This document shows, piece after piece, positions 40,702 through 49,848 of a stretch of 64,000 bases of DNA; within the stretch, counting starts at the first letter, position 1, and every line of letters begins with the position of its first letter. The stretch comes from Runella salmonicolor (GTDB lineage Bacteria; Bacteroidota; Bacteroidia; Cytophagales; Spirosomataceae): NCBI RefSeq assembly GCF_024158025.1, contig NZ_JAMZEL010000004.1, forward strand, positions 1-64,000. Reading direction: 5' to 3'. Below the pieces are notes generated by a model. The model ran no database searches and was not told where the DNA came from. It saw only the letters and a list, made by a program, of their open reading frames with translations. Position numbers and translations under genes: made by a program.

Positions 40702-40759
40702 GACAGTTATAATTTAAGTTTTAACGTGTTACTCGACTGCAAAACACCGTGCCAGCGTT

Positions 40760-41224
40760 TTATGTTCGCAGCCTGAGAAAAAATTTCTTCAGGAGTTGGG
40801 TAATTTCTTGCTCCAATATGCCCCTTTTAACGGTTGTTTTGGGATGAAGGATGTTTTGAGTCAACAAAGAATAGCCTCGTTTGTCGTCGGAAGCCCCGTA
40901 GACAATGCGCCCAATTTGGGACCAATACAGCGCCCCTCCGCACATTACACACGGCTCCAAGGTGACATATAACGTGCAATCTTTGAGGTATTTGCTGCCC
41001 AGATAGTCGGCGGCGGCGGTGATGGCCAAAATTTCGGCGTGGGCCGTGACGTCGGTCAACTGCTCGGTTTGGTTGCGGGTTTTGGCGATGATGCGGTGTT
41101 GGCACACAATGACCGCCCCCACGGGAATTTCTCCCGCTTCGGCGGCCGCTTCGGCTTCATAGAGAGCGAGTTGCATGTAGTACTCGTCCGAAAAAAGAGG
41201 GTGCATATTTCCGACTTTAGGCAT
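40760..41224 (-). CDS. tadA: tRNA adenosine-34 deaminase / cytidine-deaminase fold protein
   Basis: The enzyme has the zinc deaminase motifs HAE (DVTAHAEILAI) and PCxxC (TLEPCVMCGGALYW) in the order and spacing of TadA, which makes inosine at the tRNA wobble position. The start at 41224 (MPKVGNMHPLFSDEYYM) is chosen over 41272, because 41272 would place translation inside the terminator of the upstream gene; 41206 is also possible. From 41224 the protein is 154 aa. Relatives acting on guanine or cytosine are alternatives, but the length and the C-terminal end KKFFLRLR favour TadA. Confidence 0.85.
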   Translation of the reverse strand: MPKVGNMHPLFSDEYYMQLALYEAEAAAEAGEIPVGAVIVCQHRIIAKTRNQTEQLTDVTAHAEILAITAAADYLGSKYLKDCTLYVTLEPCVMCGGALYWSQIGRIVYGASDDKRGYSLLTQNILHPKTTVKRGILEQEITQLLKKFFLRLRT

Positions 41225-41260
41225 CGTCCGTTGAAATAAACCAAGGTATAAAAATAACAA

Positions 41261-41293
41261 AAGAGGATACAACTGTCGCAGTTATATCCTCTT
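41261..41293 (-). terminator. Intrinsic terminator of the acyl carrier protein gene
   Basis: AAGAGGATACAACTG (41261-41275) pairs with CAGTTATATCCTCTT (41279-41293) with one mismatch and a 3-base loop. On the minus strand TTGTTATTTTTATA follows. Confidence 0.7.
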
Positions 41294-41316
41294 GTTGGGT
41301 TCTGTGGTGAGTGGCT

Positions 41317-41559
41317 TTAGGCCGCGGCATACATCACGCTCTGCTCTTCTTCGAGATAAACCATCAACTTGTTTAAGGTGGATAATTTGTGATAATCTTC
41401 GTCGGGGATTCGCAGGCCGAATTCTTTCTCGAGTTTCATCATCAAATCTACCGTGTCCAAGCTATCAAAGCCCAAATCTTTTACAAAATGAACATTGTCG
41501 GTGACCGCTCGGCGTTCTACACCAAAGTCTTCTAAAATAGTTAAAATACGTTCTTTCAT
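41317..41559 (-). CDS. Acyl carrier protein
   Basis: The 80-aa protein has the phosphopantetheine attachment motif DLGFDSLDTVDLMMKLEKEF, with Ser in DSLD near residue 33, followed by the helix III segment PDEDYHKLSTLNKLMVYL. It lacks the sequence ladder of the main fatty-acid ACP (LGADSLDTVEL) and ends in a short MYAAA tail, so it may serve a secondary acyl pathway. No synthase genes are adjacent to help decide. Confidence 0.88.
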   Translation of the reverse strand: MKERILTILEDFGVERRAVTDNVHFVKDLGFDSLDTVDLMMKLEKEFGLRIPDEDYHKLSTLNKLMVYLEEEQSVMYAAA

Positions 41560-41746
41560 GGCATTGTATGTTAATGTTGATGTATTAATCTACATTTATC
41601 TTAACGCCAAAAAAGAGGCAAAAATTTCACAAAATAAGATGAAACCAATAACTATTTCAGAGGGTTTGTTTCAATGTTCTTTAAATCAATAAGATATAAA
41701 AAAAGATTTTTGTAAAAAAAACAGAACTAAACTGTTGAAATAGCGA

Positions 41747-43780
41747 TTATTTTACACTTTTCTTTAAAATAATCCCAGCCAACGGCGGCAAAGTCAAGAC
41801 CACTGATTGAGGCTGATTATGCCATTTTTCGGGTTGGGTTTCTATCACTTGAGTATTGCTCACGCCGCTACCGTAAAAAGAAGGGTCATCGCTGTTAAAC
41901 ACTTCTTCCCATCTTCCAACCGACGGAACGCCAATTCTGTAGCCCTGTTGCGGAACGGGGGTCATATTGAGCACCACCACAATGGTATCGCTCGGATTAA
42001 GCCCTTTGCGCGAATAAGCCACAATACAATTGTCGCGGTCTTGTGAATCAATCCACTCAAAGCCCTCGGGCGAAAAGTTATAGTCATGCAGGGCGGGCTG
42101 ATTGCGCAGGGCCGAGTTGAGGGCTTTAACGCATTCCTGAATGCCTTTGTGAGGTGCTTGGTTGAGCAGGTGCCAATCCAACGATTGCTGAAAATTCCAC
42201 TCACGGGCTTGGGCAAACTCCCCACCCATGAAGAGCAGTTTGGTGCCAGGGTGGGTGTACATATAGGTAAACAGCAACCTTAAATTTGCGAAACGTTGCC
42301 ATTCATCGCCTGGCATTTTGCCAATCAGAGAACCTTTTCCATACACCACTTCATCGTGAGAGAGCGGCAACATAAAGTTTTCAGAAAAAGCGTATACCAA
42401 GCTGAACGTAATCTGGTCTTGGTGCCAACGACGGAACATCGGGTCTTTTTCGAAATACTTGAGGGTATCGTTCATCCAGCCCATCATCCATTTCATGCCA
42501 AATCCCAGTCCGCCTAGATAAGTAGGGCGCGACACACCTGGAAAAGCGGTGGATTCTTCCGCAATCGTTTGGGCATCGGGGAAATCTTTGAAAATGGCTT
42601 CGTTCATTTCTTTCATCAACGAAATCGCCTCCAAGTTTTCGCGTCCGCCAAACTCATTGGGAATCCATTCGCCGTGTTTGCGCGAATAGTCCAAATAGAG
42701 CATCGAAGCTACGGCGTCTACGCGCAGACCGTCGGTATGGTAGCGGTCCATCCAAAAAACGGCGTTGGAAATGAGGAACGACCGCACCTCGTTACGGCCA
42801 TAATTAAAAATATAGCTTTTCCAGTCGGGGTGGTAGCCCTTGCGGGGGTCGGCGTGCTCGTATAAATGCGTACCGTCAAAGTTATATAATCCGTGGGCGT
42901 CGCCGGGAAAGTGCGATGGAACCCAGTCCATGTACACACCGATGTCTTCCAAGTGAAGCCGTTCAATGAGGTACATTAAGTCTTGCGGATTTCCCATCCG
43001 GGAAGCGCACGAGAAATACCCCGTGATTTGATAGCCCCAAGAAGGTGGATAGGGCGCTTCCATGATGGGCATCAACTCTACGTGGGTAAAGCCCATTTCT
43101 TTGACGTAGGGAACCAAACTATCGGCAATTTCGCGGTAATTCAAAAAACGCTCTGGGTTGTCGGGGTCGCGCATCCATGAAGCCAAATGCACTTCATACA
43201 CTGAGATGGGAGAGGTCAATGAGTTGTGCTTGCGGCGGTTGCGCATCCATCCTTCATCCTGCCATTCGTACCAGGTGTCCCACACCACCGAGGCGGTTTT
43301 GGGAGCCACTTCGCACCAAAGGGCAAATGGGTCGGATTTTTCTAATTCCAAGCCATTATTCATTGACTTGATGAAGTATTTATAGACTTCACCGCGCCCG
43401 ATGTTTGGCACAAAGCCTTCCCAAATACCCGAGCCGTCCCAACGAGAGCTGAGTGGATGACTGCCGCGCTCCCAGCCATTAAAATTTCCAATGACCGAAA
43501 CGTAGTGAGCGTTGGGTGCCCAAACGGCAAAATAAGTACCGATGACTCCTTTGTACTCGGCTACGTGAGAGCCCAACTTTTCGTATAATTTAAAGTGCTT
43601 GCCAGATTTGAACAAATAAATATCAAATTCCGAAAAGCGCGAATAATTTTCAACAGCTTGCAACTGGACAGGGGCTTCGGCGATGGTGAGGTCTTCCACC
43701 GGTTCGGTTTTTTTACGGGTTTTCTTCGGAACGGGCGTTTCGGCTACAACTTCAGTTTTAGTTTTTGCTGATTTTGCCAT
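41747..43780 (-). CDS. glgB: 1,4-alpha-glucan branching enzyme GlgB
   Basis: The 677-aa GH13 enzyme makes alpha-1,6 branches in glycogen. It has a lysine-rich N-terminal extension (1-45, KTKTEVVAETPVPKKTRKK), a CBM48 domain (FAVWAPNAHYVSVIGNFNGW) and the catalytic barrel. Visible catalytic blocks are DWVPSHFP, GLRVDAVASMLYLDY (nucleophile Asp), TIAEESTAFPG (acid Glu) and LPLSHDEVVYGKGSL (transition-state Asp). A C-terminal beta domain ends in LAGIILKK. It is transcribed alone, with no glgA or glgC nearby. The extra basic extension is common in Bacteroidota homologues. Confidence 0.95.
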   Translation of the reverse strand: MAKSAKTKTEVVAETPVPKKTRKKTEPVEDLTIAEAPVQLQAVENYSRFSEFDIYLFKSGKHFKLYEKLGSHVAEYKGVIGTYFAVWAPNAHYVSVIGNFNGWERGSHPLSSRWDGSGIWEGFVPNIGRGEVYKYFIKSMNNGLELEKSDPFALWCEVAPKTASVVWDTWYEWQDEGWMRNRRKHNSLTSPISVYEVHLASWMRDPDNPERFLNYREIADSLVPYVKEMGFTHVELMPIMEAPYPPSWGYQITGYFSCASRMGNPQDLMYLIERLHLEDIGVYMDWVPSHFPGDAHGLYNFDGTHLYEHADPRKGYHPDWKSYIFNYGRNEVRSFLISNAVFWMDRYHTDGLRVDAVASMLYLDYSRKHGEWIPNEFGGRENLEAISLMKEMNEAIFKDFPDAQTIAEESTAFPGVSRPTYLGGLGFGMKWMMGWMNDTLKYFEKDPMFRRWHQDQITFSLVYAFSENFMLPLSHDEVVYGKGSLIGKMPGDEWQRFANLRLLFTYMYTHPGTKLLFMGGEFAQAREWNFQQSLDWHLLNQAPHKGIQECVKALNSALRNQPALHDYNFSPEGFEWIDSQDRDNCIVAYSRKGLNPSDTIVVVLNMTPVPQQGYRIGVPSVGRWEEVFNSDDPSFYGSGVSNTQVIETQPEKWHNQPQSVVLTLPPLAGIILKKSVK

Positions 43781-43919
43781 AATATTGAGTTTAGGGATGG
43801 TTCATTATAGGTTGTATGGTGCAAAATAGATTTTTTCGAGCCAAAATTGCACTATAAGTACTAAAAAATCTTTTTCTTTTTCTTTAAGCCTCTTTTCCAA
43901 AACCGAGAACCACTTGAAT

Positions 43920-44579
43920 ATGAATTTTTTCGACATCAACTCCGTCCTTTTTGAGGCTTGGGGATACAAAATGAGCCACCTTGAGTTTTGGGCTACCGTT
44001 ACGGGTGCAGTGGCCGTTTGGCTATCAGCGCGTGAAAATGTGTGGAGTTGGATTATTGGTTTGTTGAATGTGGTGCTGGCGTTTGCGCTTTTTTACCAAA
44101 TTCAGCTTTACCCCGATATGTTTTTGCAGGTTTTTTTCTTTATCACTAATCTCATCGGCTGGTGGCAATGGAAATACCCCAAAGCCAATGAGGCCAACTT
44201 AAAAAATGAGTTAAAAATCAGTAAGTTAACCTTGCAACAATGGCTGGTGCTGGGCGTAGGTGGGCTGGTGTGTACGTTTGCGATGGGGAGTTTTGCTAAA
44301 AATCTACACGAATTTTTCCCCGTATTGTTTAGTCAACCCAGTGCCTTTCCTTACATGGACTCGTTCACGACGGTCATGAGTATCGTGGCGACGTTTATGT
44401 TGATTCGTAAAAAAATTGAGGCGTGGTACGTGTGGTTAGTGATTGATGCCATTGCTACTTACATGTATTACCTCAAAGAAGTGAAGCTGTACGCGCTGCT
44501 GTATTTTCTGTTTTGCTTCATTGCGGCGTTTGGGGCGTATCATTGGACCAAAGAATACCGCAGCTACGATAAACGATGA
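43920..44579 (+). CDS. pnuC: PnuC-type nicotinamide riboside transporter
   Basis: The ATG at 43920 is preferred over a TTG six bases earlier; the product is 219 aa. It has seven or so helices with the family signature LEFWATVTGAVAVWLSARENVWSWIIGLLNVVL (N-terminal) and FFITNLIGWWQWKYP, the Trp-rich motif lining the substrate site. PnuC proteins let nicotinamide riboside diffuse in, and a kinase traps it. The nadR gene following with a 4-bp overlap supplies exactly that kinase, so the two form a vitamin B3 salvage unit. Confidence 0.93.
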   Translation: MNFFDINSVLFEAWGYKMSHLEFWATVTGAVAVWLSARENVWSWIIGLLNVVLAFALFYQIQLYPDMFLQVFFFITNLIGWWQWKYPKANEANLKNELKISKLTLQQWLVLGVGGLVCTFAMGSFAKNLHEFFPVLFSQPSAFPYMDSFTTVMSIVATFMLIRKKIEAWYVWLVIDAIATYMYYLKEVKLYALLYFLFCFIAAFGAYHWTKEYRSYDKR

Positions 44580-45547
44580 AAAAAGGGTTGGTTTTTGGGA
44601 AATTCATGCCTTTGCACAAAGGGCATTTGGCATTGATTGAGTTTGCGTTGTCGTACTGCGATAAAGTCATGGTTTCAATGAGTTTTACCCCCGACGACCC
44701 TATTTCTGCCGAAACACGCTTTGGGTGGCTACACCAAATCTTTGACCAAAATCCGCGTATTGAGCTATTTCGAGCACTAGACGATTTTCCCGATGAGGGG
44801 TTGCCTCTCACAGAAGCTACCAAAATGTGGGCGGATTTTATTCACCAAACTTTTCCTGATGTAGAGGGCGTTTTCTGCTCAGAAGCCTACGGAGTTCCTT
44901 TGGCCCGTCATTTGAATTGTCCTGTGGTGTTTTTTGATTTAGACCGCGTTCAAGTTCCTATTTCTGCCACGGTCATTCGCTCCAATCCGTATCAACATTG
45001 GGATTTTATACCGCAGCTGGTAAGGCCGTATTTTACGAAAAAAGTCTGCCTTTATGGCCCCGAAAGCGTTGGAAAAACAACGCTGGCGCAGCAGTTAGCA
45101 GAATGTTTTCAAACAACTTTTGCGCACGAAGTCGCTCGGGAGGTGCTCACCTCCAATGAGTTTGAAATAGAAAAAATCATCGAAATTGGCGAATTACAAA
45201 CTGAGTTGGTCAAAAAAAAAATAGGAGAAGCCAATCAAGTGCTTTTCTGCGATACAGACTTGATTACGACGCAAATTTACTGCCAACAGTATTTTGGGTA
45301 CGTGCCCGATGAGTTGAAAAAATGCGAAGCAGAGATTACGTACGACCTGTATTTGCTACTAAACATTGATACGCCTTGGGTACTCGATTCACTGCGCTAC
45401 TTTGGTGATCGGCGGGCAGAAATGTTCAACCTTTTTAAGAATGAATTAGAAAAACGAGAGCTACCGTATGTGTTGATTGAAGGAAATTGGGAAGAACGCT
45501 TCACTGCCGCACGAAAAGAAGTGGAAAGGATGTTGCGGGGCAATTAA
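44576..45547 (+). CDS. nadR: NadR-type bifunctional NMN adenylyltransferase / ribosylnicotinamide kinase
   Basis: The 323-aa protein has an N-terminal nucleotidyltransferase (GKFMPLHKGHLALI near 7-20, and VPISATVIRSNP near 135) and a C-terminal P-loop kinase (YGPESVGKTTLAQQL near 163). The kinase phosphorylates nicotinamide riboside and the N-terminal domain converts NMN to NAD. It lacks the helix-turn-helix repressor domain of enterobacterial NadR, so regulation must come from elsewhere. Its start overlaps the pnuC stop (ATGA). Confidence 0.93.
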   Translation: MKKGLVFGKFMPLHKGHLALIEFALSYCDKVMVSMSFTPDDPISAETRFGWLHQIFDQNPRIELFRALDDFPDEGLPLTEATKMWADFIHQTFPDVEGVFCSEAYGVPLARHLNCPVVFFDLDRVQVPISATVIRSNPYQHWDFIPQLVRPYFTKKVCLYGPESVGKTTLAQQLAECFQTTFAHEVAREVLTSNEFEIEKIIEIGELQTELVKKKIGEANQVLFCDTDLITTQIYCQQYFGYVPDELKKCEAEITYDLYLLLNIDTPWVLDSLRYFGDRRAEMFNLFKNELEKRELPYVLIEGNWEERFTAARKEVERMLRGN

Positions 45548-45659
45548 CCATTTTGTGGGCTTACTTGGGGCTATAAAACTTTCTTTTGCTGACAAGAGCA
45601 CTAAAAGGCATATAATTGGGCGTTAATAAACTATAAACAGTTACAAAAATTCTTTGTAT

Positions 45660-46082
45660 ATGAAAATTTATAGATGTGTAATGCTATTTTTTATGGTTTT
45701 TATTTTCACAAAAAGCACAAGCCAAAACAAAATAGATACAAGTAAAGCTAGTATTGTTCTAAAACTTTCTTACGCACCATTTGTAGGTGAAACAGTTGTT
45801 TTTGGTAAGATAATAACTACTAGCGATAGCTTATTTTTTAATACAACCCCTTGTAATGAATTGGCAAAGAAACTATCCCCCGTTTTTCCTTGCAATGCGC
45901 ATCTCATTAAGCCAATTGGGGTATCATTCAAGGAAATAAAGAAAATGAAGCGGAGGGCTTTCTTATTTTTATTTCCTAACCGGCTGTTCATTCAGACAAA
46001 AAGCAATGATACTTATCTTTTCATCACTTACAAAAGGCGATTAATTAAAAGAAAATACCAAGCTTATTTGGATAGTGTGTAG
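45660..46082 (+). CDS. Small secreted hypothetical protein
   Basis: About 140 aa from the ATG at 45660 (a further ATG lies two codons upstream at 45654). A signal-peptide-like start (FFMVFIFTKSTSQ) precedes a basic protein with ISFKEIKKMKRRAFLFLFPNRLFIQTKSNDTYLFITYKRR-like beta strands that could form a GRAM/PH-type fold. No family is firmly recognised. It is more AT-rich than its neighbours, and its end overlaps the convergent M28 peptidase gene by 19 bp. It is probably a real gene but could be a decayed one. Confidence 0.55.
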   Translation: MKIYRCVMLFFMVFIFTKSTSQNKIDTSKASIVLKLSYAPFVGETVVFGKIITTSDSLFFNTTPCNELAKKLSPVFPCNAHLIKPIGVSFKEIKKMKRRAFLFLFPNRLFIQTKSNDTYLFITYKRRLIKRKYQAYLDSV

Positions 46083-47272
46083 CTTTTTTTGTCAAGTGCA
46101 AGGGCCACGGCCTTGGCCAAATCAATCGCCAAAAGCATGGGTTGGGTATCTACGTGGTCTAGGGTGTCTTCGGGGCGGTGAATGTGGGGCATAAGCCCGT
46201 TTTCATCCAATGCCGACAGCGTGACGCAGGGAATGCCCGCGCGCACAAACCAAGCGCTGTCAAAATCGGCCGTGTGCCAGCTGCCCGTGCTTACTTGGCC
46301 GAAATGACGATTGTTTTGAATAATGTTAATTGCCGATTGAGTGACGATATTGTCGTATTCAATCAAGGTCATGCTGCCCGTTTGGGTAATGACTTTTAAT
46401 TGCCCGCTGCCCAACGTGTCAAAATTGATGAGGTATAAAGAACCATCAGTTAGCTGTGATTGTCGCTGAAGGGACTTCCAATAGTAATAGGCACCCACCA
46501 TTCCTACTTCTTCGGCGTTGGTGAGTACGATTTCAATCTCGGTGTTTTTGAGCTGGGTTTTGAGGTGTTCGGCCGTTTTCAACGCCGCTACTACGCCCGT
46601 GGCGTTGTCGCTTGCACCATTGGTATAGCCTTTTTGCCAAAAAACCGCCGTTCCCAAAATCGCCTGCCCGACAAAATACATCGAAAGCAGTATTCGAATC
46701 ACCAGCAGGTAATTATTTTGGGGTAAATGATAACTCAGACCCACAATCGGGACGGCCAGTGCCATCAGTACCATAGAAGCCCGAATGGAATTGCGAAACC
46801 CATCTTTGGACTGACGACTGTACAACGACGACACGGGTGCCGAGTCGTAATGTGCCATCAAAATGAGTTTACGTTTGGCAGTTGGGAGCGAATGCCTTCC
46901 AATGATATTTTTGGCTTGGACCAAAGGCGGCAGAAAAAGAAAGATAGAAGGACGCCAGTCAAAATAAAGCAGCCCGTTGATGGCAAATAAAGCGACCAAA
47001 ATAACCGAAGCCCACCCAAGCCATTGGATGGTTAGTAACCCAGTAATAAGCCCACCAATGAGCCAATAAATAACGGGAAGATAGGTCGGAGGGGTTCGGA
47101 ATGACTGAAAATCAACCGAAAATTCTGCTTTTTTTAGTTCATTGACAATGATTTCGGCCGCTTTTGCATTGGACTTGCTCGCGGCTCCCCGGTGAGGAAA
47201 AGCCGTCAGTTGTTCTAGCAAAAGGAGAGGGTCGGTTGGCATAGATTCACCGAGGGCTATTTGATGCGCCAC
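46064..47272 (-). CDS. M28 family zinc metallopeptidase with membrane segments
   Basis: The 402-aa protein has the M28 aminopeptidase core: MAHYDSAP (first zinc His/Asp), GASDNATGV (bridging Asp), NAEEVGMVG (catalytic and zinc Glu), FDTLGSGQ, and a final His in PHIHRPEDTLDHVD. Two helices at about 68-110 and two at about 165-210 interrupt the N-terminal part, so it is an integral membrane form with the peptidase probably facing the periplasm. The start at 47272 overlaps the upstream gene by 16 bp; 47242 (MPTDPLLLLEQL) is equally plausible. The substrate is unknown. Confidence 0.85.
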   Translation of the reverse strand: MAHQIALGESMPTDPLLLLEQLTAFPHRGAASKSNAKAAEIIVNELKKAEFSVDFQSFRTPPTYLPVIYWLIGGLITGLLTIQWLGWASVILVALFAINGLLYFDWRPSIFLFLPPLVQAKNIIGRHSLPTAKRKLILMAHYDSAPVSSLYSRQSKDGFRNSIRASMVLMALAVPIVGLSYHLPQNNYLLVIRILLSMYFVGQAILGTAVFWQKGYTNGASDNATGVVAALKTAEHLKTQLKNTEIEIVLTNAEEVGMVGAYYYWKSLQRQSQLTDGSLYLINFDTLGSGQLKVITQTGSMTLIEYDNIVTQSAINIIQNNRHFGQVSTGSWHTADFDSAWFVRAGIPCVTLSALDENGLMPHIHRPEDTLDHVDTQPMLLAIDLAKAVALALDKKSYTLSK

Positions 47273-48003
47273 TTGGGAGAGATATTGTATCGTATTCCAA
47301 TCCCTGCGGTAAAACCAGCCCCGCGCGTCACAAATTCGGCATTTTCAATGGGCTCCTGATTATTTTTAATCGATACTTTCACGTTGGCAATACTCGTAAG
47401 GCCCATGACCTGACGGGCATATACGCTCAAGGTCCACCGTCTCGACATGGCCCAGTTGAAACTAGCCGCCAACTCAGCGTTGATGGAGTGTTGTCGAAGT
47501 ACACCTACCGAGCCTGAATAAACGAGGGAGTCGGTCCACGTATGCCCACGGGTAGTGATTACGCCGTTGAATGTTTTTTGGCTTATTTCGCCATTGGCCC
47601 ATACGTATTGCAAGCCGCCGCCCAAATGGGCTTCAAGTTTGTCATAAAATACCCGAGCGCGCCAATTGGCCCGCAACGGAAACGACATAAATTGCATGGG
47701 ATTGGTGCCAATCGCGCGGTTGGTCTGATAGAGATAAACGAGGTTGAGCGGTAAAGAATAGATGCCCGTTTCGACCGACATATAAGGGTTAACCACTCGG
47801 CCTACTTTCATGCCGTACATGGGCATAATTCCCGACCCGCCAGGGTTATATTTGCTGAGCTCTCCCGCAATCATGCGCGTTTGATTACTGAAAATCCCGA
47901 CGTCTGTTCCGACATACCAATGTCCTCGGAATAGCTTGCTCTGACCAAATCCCGACAATGCAAACAGACATACCAATCCAACTATCGCGTAGCAGTGTTT
48001 CAT
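47257..48003 (-). CDS. Secreted outer-membrane beta-barrel-like protein
   Basis: The 248-aa protein has a signal peptide (IVGLVCLFALSGFGQS, cleaved before SKLFRG) and alternating beta-strand segments rich in aromatic residues (WYVGTDVGIF, FMSFPLRANWRARVF, YVWANGEIS, WTLSVYARQVMG), ending in a strand with IRYNISPKWRIK, typical of small outer-membrane barrels. No precise family is assigned. It overlaps the M28 peptidase start and may share its mRNA. Confidence 0.7.
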   Translation of the reverse strand: MKHCYAIVGLVCLFALSGFGQSKLFRGHWYVGTDVGIFSNQTRMIAGELSKYNPGGSGIMPMYGMKVGRVVNPYMSVETGIYSLPLNLVYLYQTNRAIGTNPMQFMSFPLRANWRARVFYDKLEAHLGGGLQYVWANGEISQKTFNGVITTRGHTWTDSLVYSGSVGVLRQHSINAELAASFNWAMSRRWTLSVYARQVMGLTSIANVKVSIKNNQEPIENAEFVTRGAGFTAGIGIRYNISPKWRIK

Positions 48004-48105
48004 GGGTAGGCAGGGTTAATGACCTGAATGTGTGGCTAATATACGAAGTTTTGAAATTCGGGTTGCAAAAAAACACGGTATTATTTAGCAAAAAGCATTA
48101 AAAAT

Positions 48106-48137
48106 AATGAAGGGCCGCTTTTCAGCAACCCTTCGTT
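48106..48137 (-). terminator. Terminator downstream of the four-helix membrane protein
   Basis: AATGAAGGG (48106-48114) pairs with CCCTTCGTT (48129-48137) with one G-T pair. On the minus strand ATTTTTAATG follows. Confidence 0.55.
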
Positions 48138-48148
48138 GTTTTTAATAT

Positions 48149-48562
48149 TTAAAACCAACCGCCACCTAGGTTGCGGAAAGGCCACGGGATAGAGATCAAA
48201 ATAAGGAGTAATGCCACCAGATAAAAGGTGAAAACTTTGCCGTGGTTCAACTTTTTTGCTTGCGCGTGGCCGATGGTAATCAGCACGATGGCAACCAACA
48301 TTCCGACGATGTGCTCGACGGTGTAAAAACGATAAACTTTATCGCTCATCATGTCAAAGCGCACTTTTACTCCCCAGTCCAACGCGTAGAGAACCAGCCC
48401 GATGAGCAATTGGGTATGCGTGGCAATCATGGCAAACAGATATACTTTAGAATAGGGCGCATTGGGTTGGCTGCGTTTGGTAAAAGCGGTGTAAATCGCG
48501 GCAATCAGAAGCGCAAGAACTACGTAGCGAAGGCCCGAATGGGCGCGGACAAGAATTTCCAT
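48149..48562 (-). CDS. Four-helix membrane protein, cytochrome b-like
   Basis: The 137-aa protein has four helices (about 12-28, 40-62, 78-100 and 110-128). Histidines sit at helix ends: RAHSGLRYV at 8, ATHTQLLIG at about 49, VEHIVGML at about 86 and IGHAQA at about 100, a layout that could bind haem. Bacteroidota homologues are sometimes labelled cytochrome b, but the assignment rests on these histidines. It has no redox partner gene next to it. Confidence 0.6.
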   Translation of the reverse strand: MEILVRAHSGLRYVVLALLIAAIYTAFTKRSQPNAPYSKVYLFAMIATHTQLLIGLVLYALDWGVKVRFDMMSDKVYRFYTVEHIVGMLVAIVLITIGHAQAKKLNHGKVFTFYLVALLLILISIPWPFRNLGGGWF

Positions 48563-48613
48563 AGTTGGTTGTTTATGTATAAATGAATAAAATGCAGTGT
48601 TTAAAAAAAAGAT

Positions 48614-49654
48614 TTAGGATTGTTGATTGGTCAGGTGTTGCCAGCCTTGGGCTTTTATTGGAAAACGACTGCCGCCTTTGGTTACCAGTTCTACGTTTTT
48701 CGGGTCGTTGGTCATGAATCCAGCAAAGCTGATGTGGGGCGAATTCTTGATTTTCTCGTAATCTGACTGCTTAATGGTAAACAGCAATTCGTAGTCCTCG
48801 CCACCGTTGAGGGCAATGGTCAACGGACTGATTTTAAACTCATCGGCGGTCAAGAACGTATCGTCGGCAATGGGCACATTTTCTTCAAAAACCTGCGCTC
48901 CCGTTCCCGATTGGTTACAGAGGTGCAGAATCTCAGAAGCCAATCCATCCGAAATGTCAATCATCGACGTAGGCACCACCCCCGCTTCCAAAAGTTCATA
49001 CACAATGTCCGTCCGCGCTTCGGGCTTGAGTTGACGACCTACCAGATACGATTTATCTTCCAATTGTGGCTGCATTTCAGGGTTTTCTAAAAATTCCCGT
49101 TTTTCTCGTTCCAACAGTTGAAGCCCCATGTAGGCCGCGCCTAAATCGCCCGTGATACAAATGATGTCGTTGGGCTTGGCTCCGTTTCGGTACGAGATTT
49201 TGGTTTTATCGACGACTCCAACGGCCGTCACAGAAATCAACAAACCCGAGCGCGAAGACGTAGTGTCGCCGCCGACCAAATCCACTTTGTAGGCTTCACA
49301 AGCGGCCTGAATACCTGCGTATAGTTCGTCGATGGCTTCCACAGAAAAGCGATTGCTCAGGCCAATGCTCACCGTCACTTGACGAGGAATACCGTTCATG
49401 GCCGCGATGTCGGAGACGTTGACCGCAATGGCCTTGTAGCCCAAGTGCTTGAGTGGTACGTAACTAAGGTCAAAGTGGACACCTTCTACGAGCATATCGG
49501 TCGAGACCAACAAATACTCATCGGTGGCGGTATCAATGACAGCGGCGTCGTCGCCGATGCCTTTTATGGTTTGGGGAAGCACAGGCGTAAATTGCTGATT
49601 TATACGCTCAATCAGCCCAAATTCACCTAGTGTTGCAAGTTCAGTTCTAATCAT
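48614..49654 (-). CDS. thiL: Thiamine-monophosphate kinase
   Basis: The start is the ATG at 49654 (MIRTELATLGEFGLIER), giving 346 aa; the open frame runs 49 codons further without homology. It phosphorylates thiamine monophosphate to the active diphosphate. Motifs include GIGDDAAVID (nucleotide and Mg), AVNVSDIAAMNGIP, DLVGGDTTSS, CITGDLGAAYMGL and MIDISDGLASE, all standard for ThiL/PurM-fold kinases. It is not linked to other thiamine genes in the window. Its ATG lies within 200 bp of the divergent msrA. Confidence 0.94.
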   Translation of the reverse strand: MIRTELATLGEFGLIERINQQFTPVLPQTIKGIGDDAAVIDTATDEYLLVSTDMLVEGVHFDLSYVPLKHLGYKAIAVNVSDIAAMNGIPRQVTVSIGLSNRFSVEAIDELYAGIQAACEAYKVDLVGGDTTSSRSGLLISVTAVGVVDKTKISYRNGAKPNDIICITGDLGAAYMGLQLLEREKREFLENPEMQPQLEDKSYLVGRQLKPEARTDIVYELLEAGVVPTSMIDISDGLASEILHLCNQSGTGAQVFEENVPIADDTFLTADEFKISPLTIALNGGEDYELLFTIKQSDYEKIKNSPHISFAGFMTNDPKNVELVTKGGSRFPIKAQGWQHLTNQQS

Positions 49655-49848
49655 TTTGAGGAAGATGTCGGATGCCCGACATTTGGTGTAAAGTAATAAG
49701 TGAAAGTTTGCATTACAAAACTTTTCGGTGCAAAGTTCGTTAAAAGAATGGCTTTTCCCGTATATCCAATGAATCGTTTTTAAACCCATTAACAACGGCA
49801 AAGCTCCGTAATCAGAACTTAATACTTACTTTTTTGTTAGAAATAAAT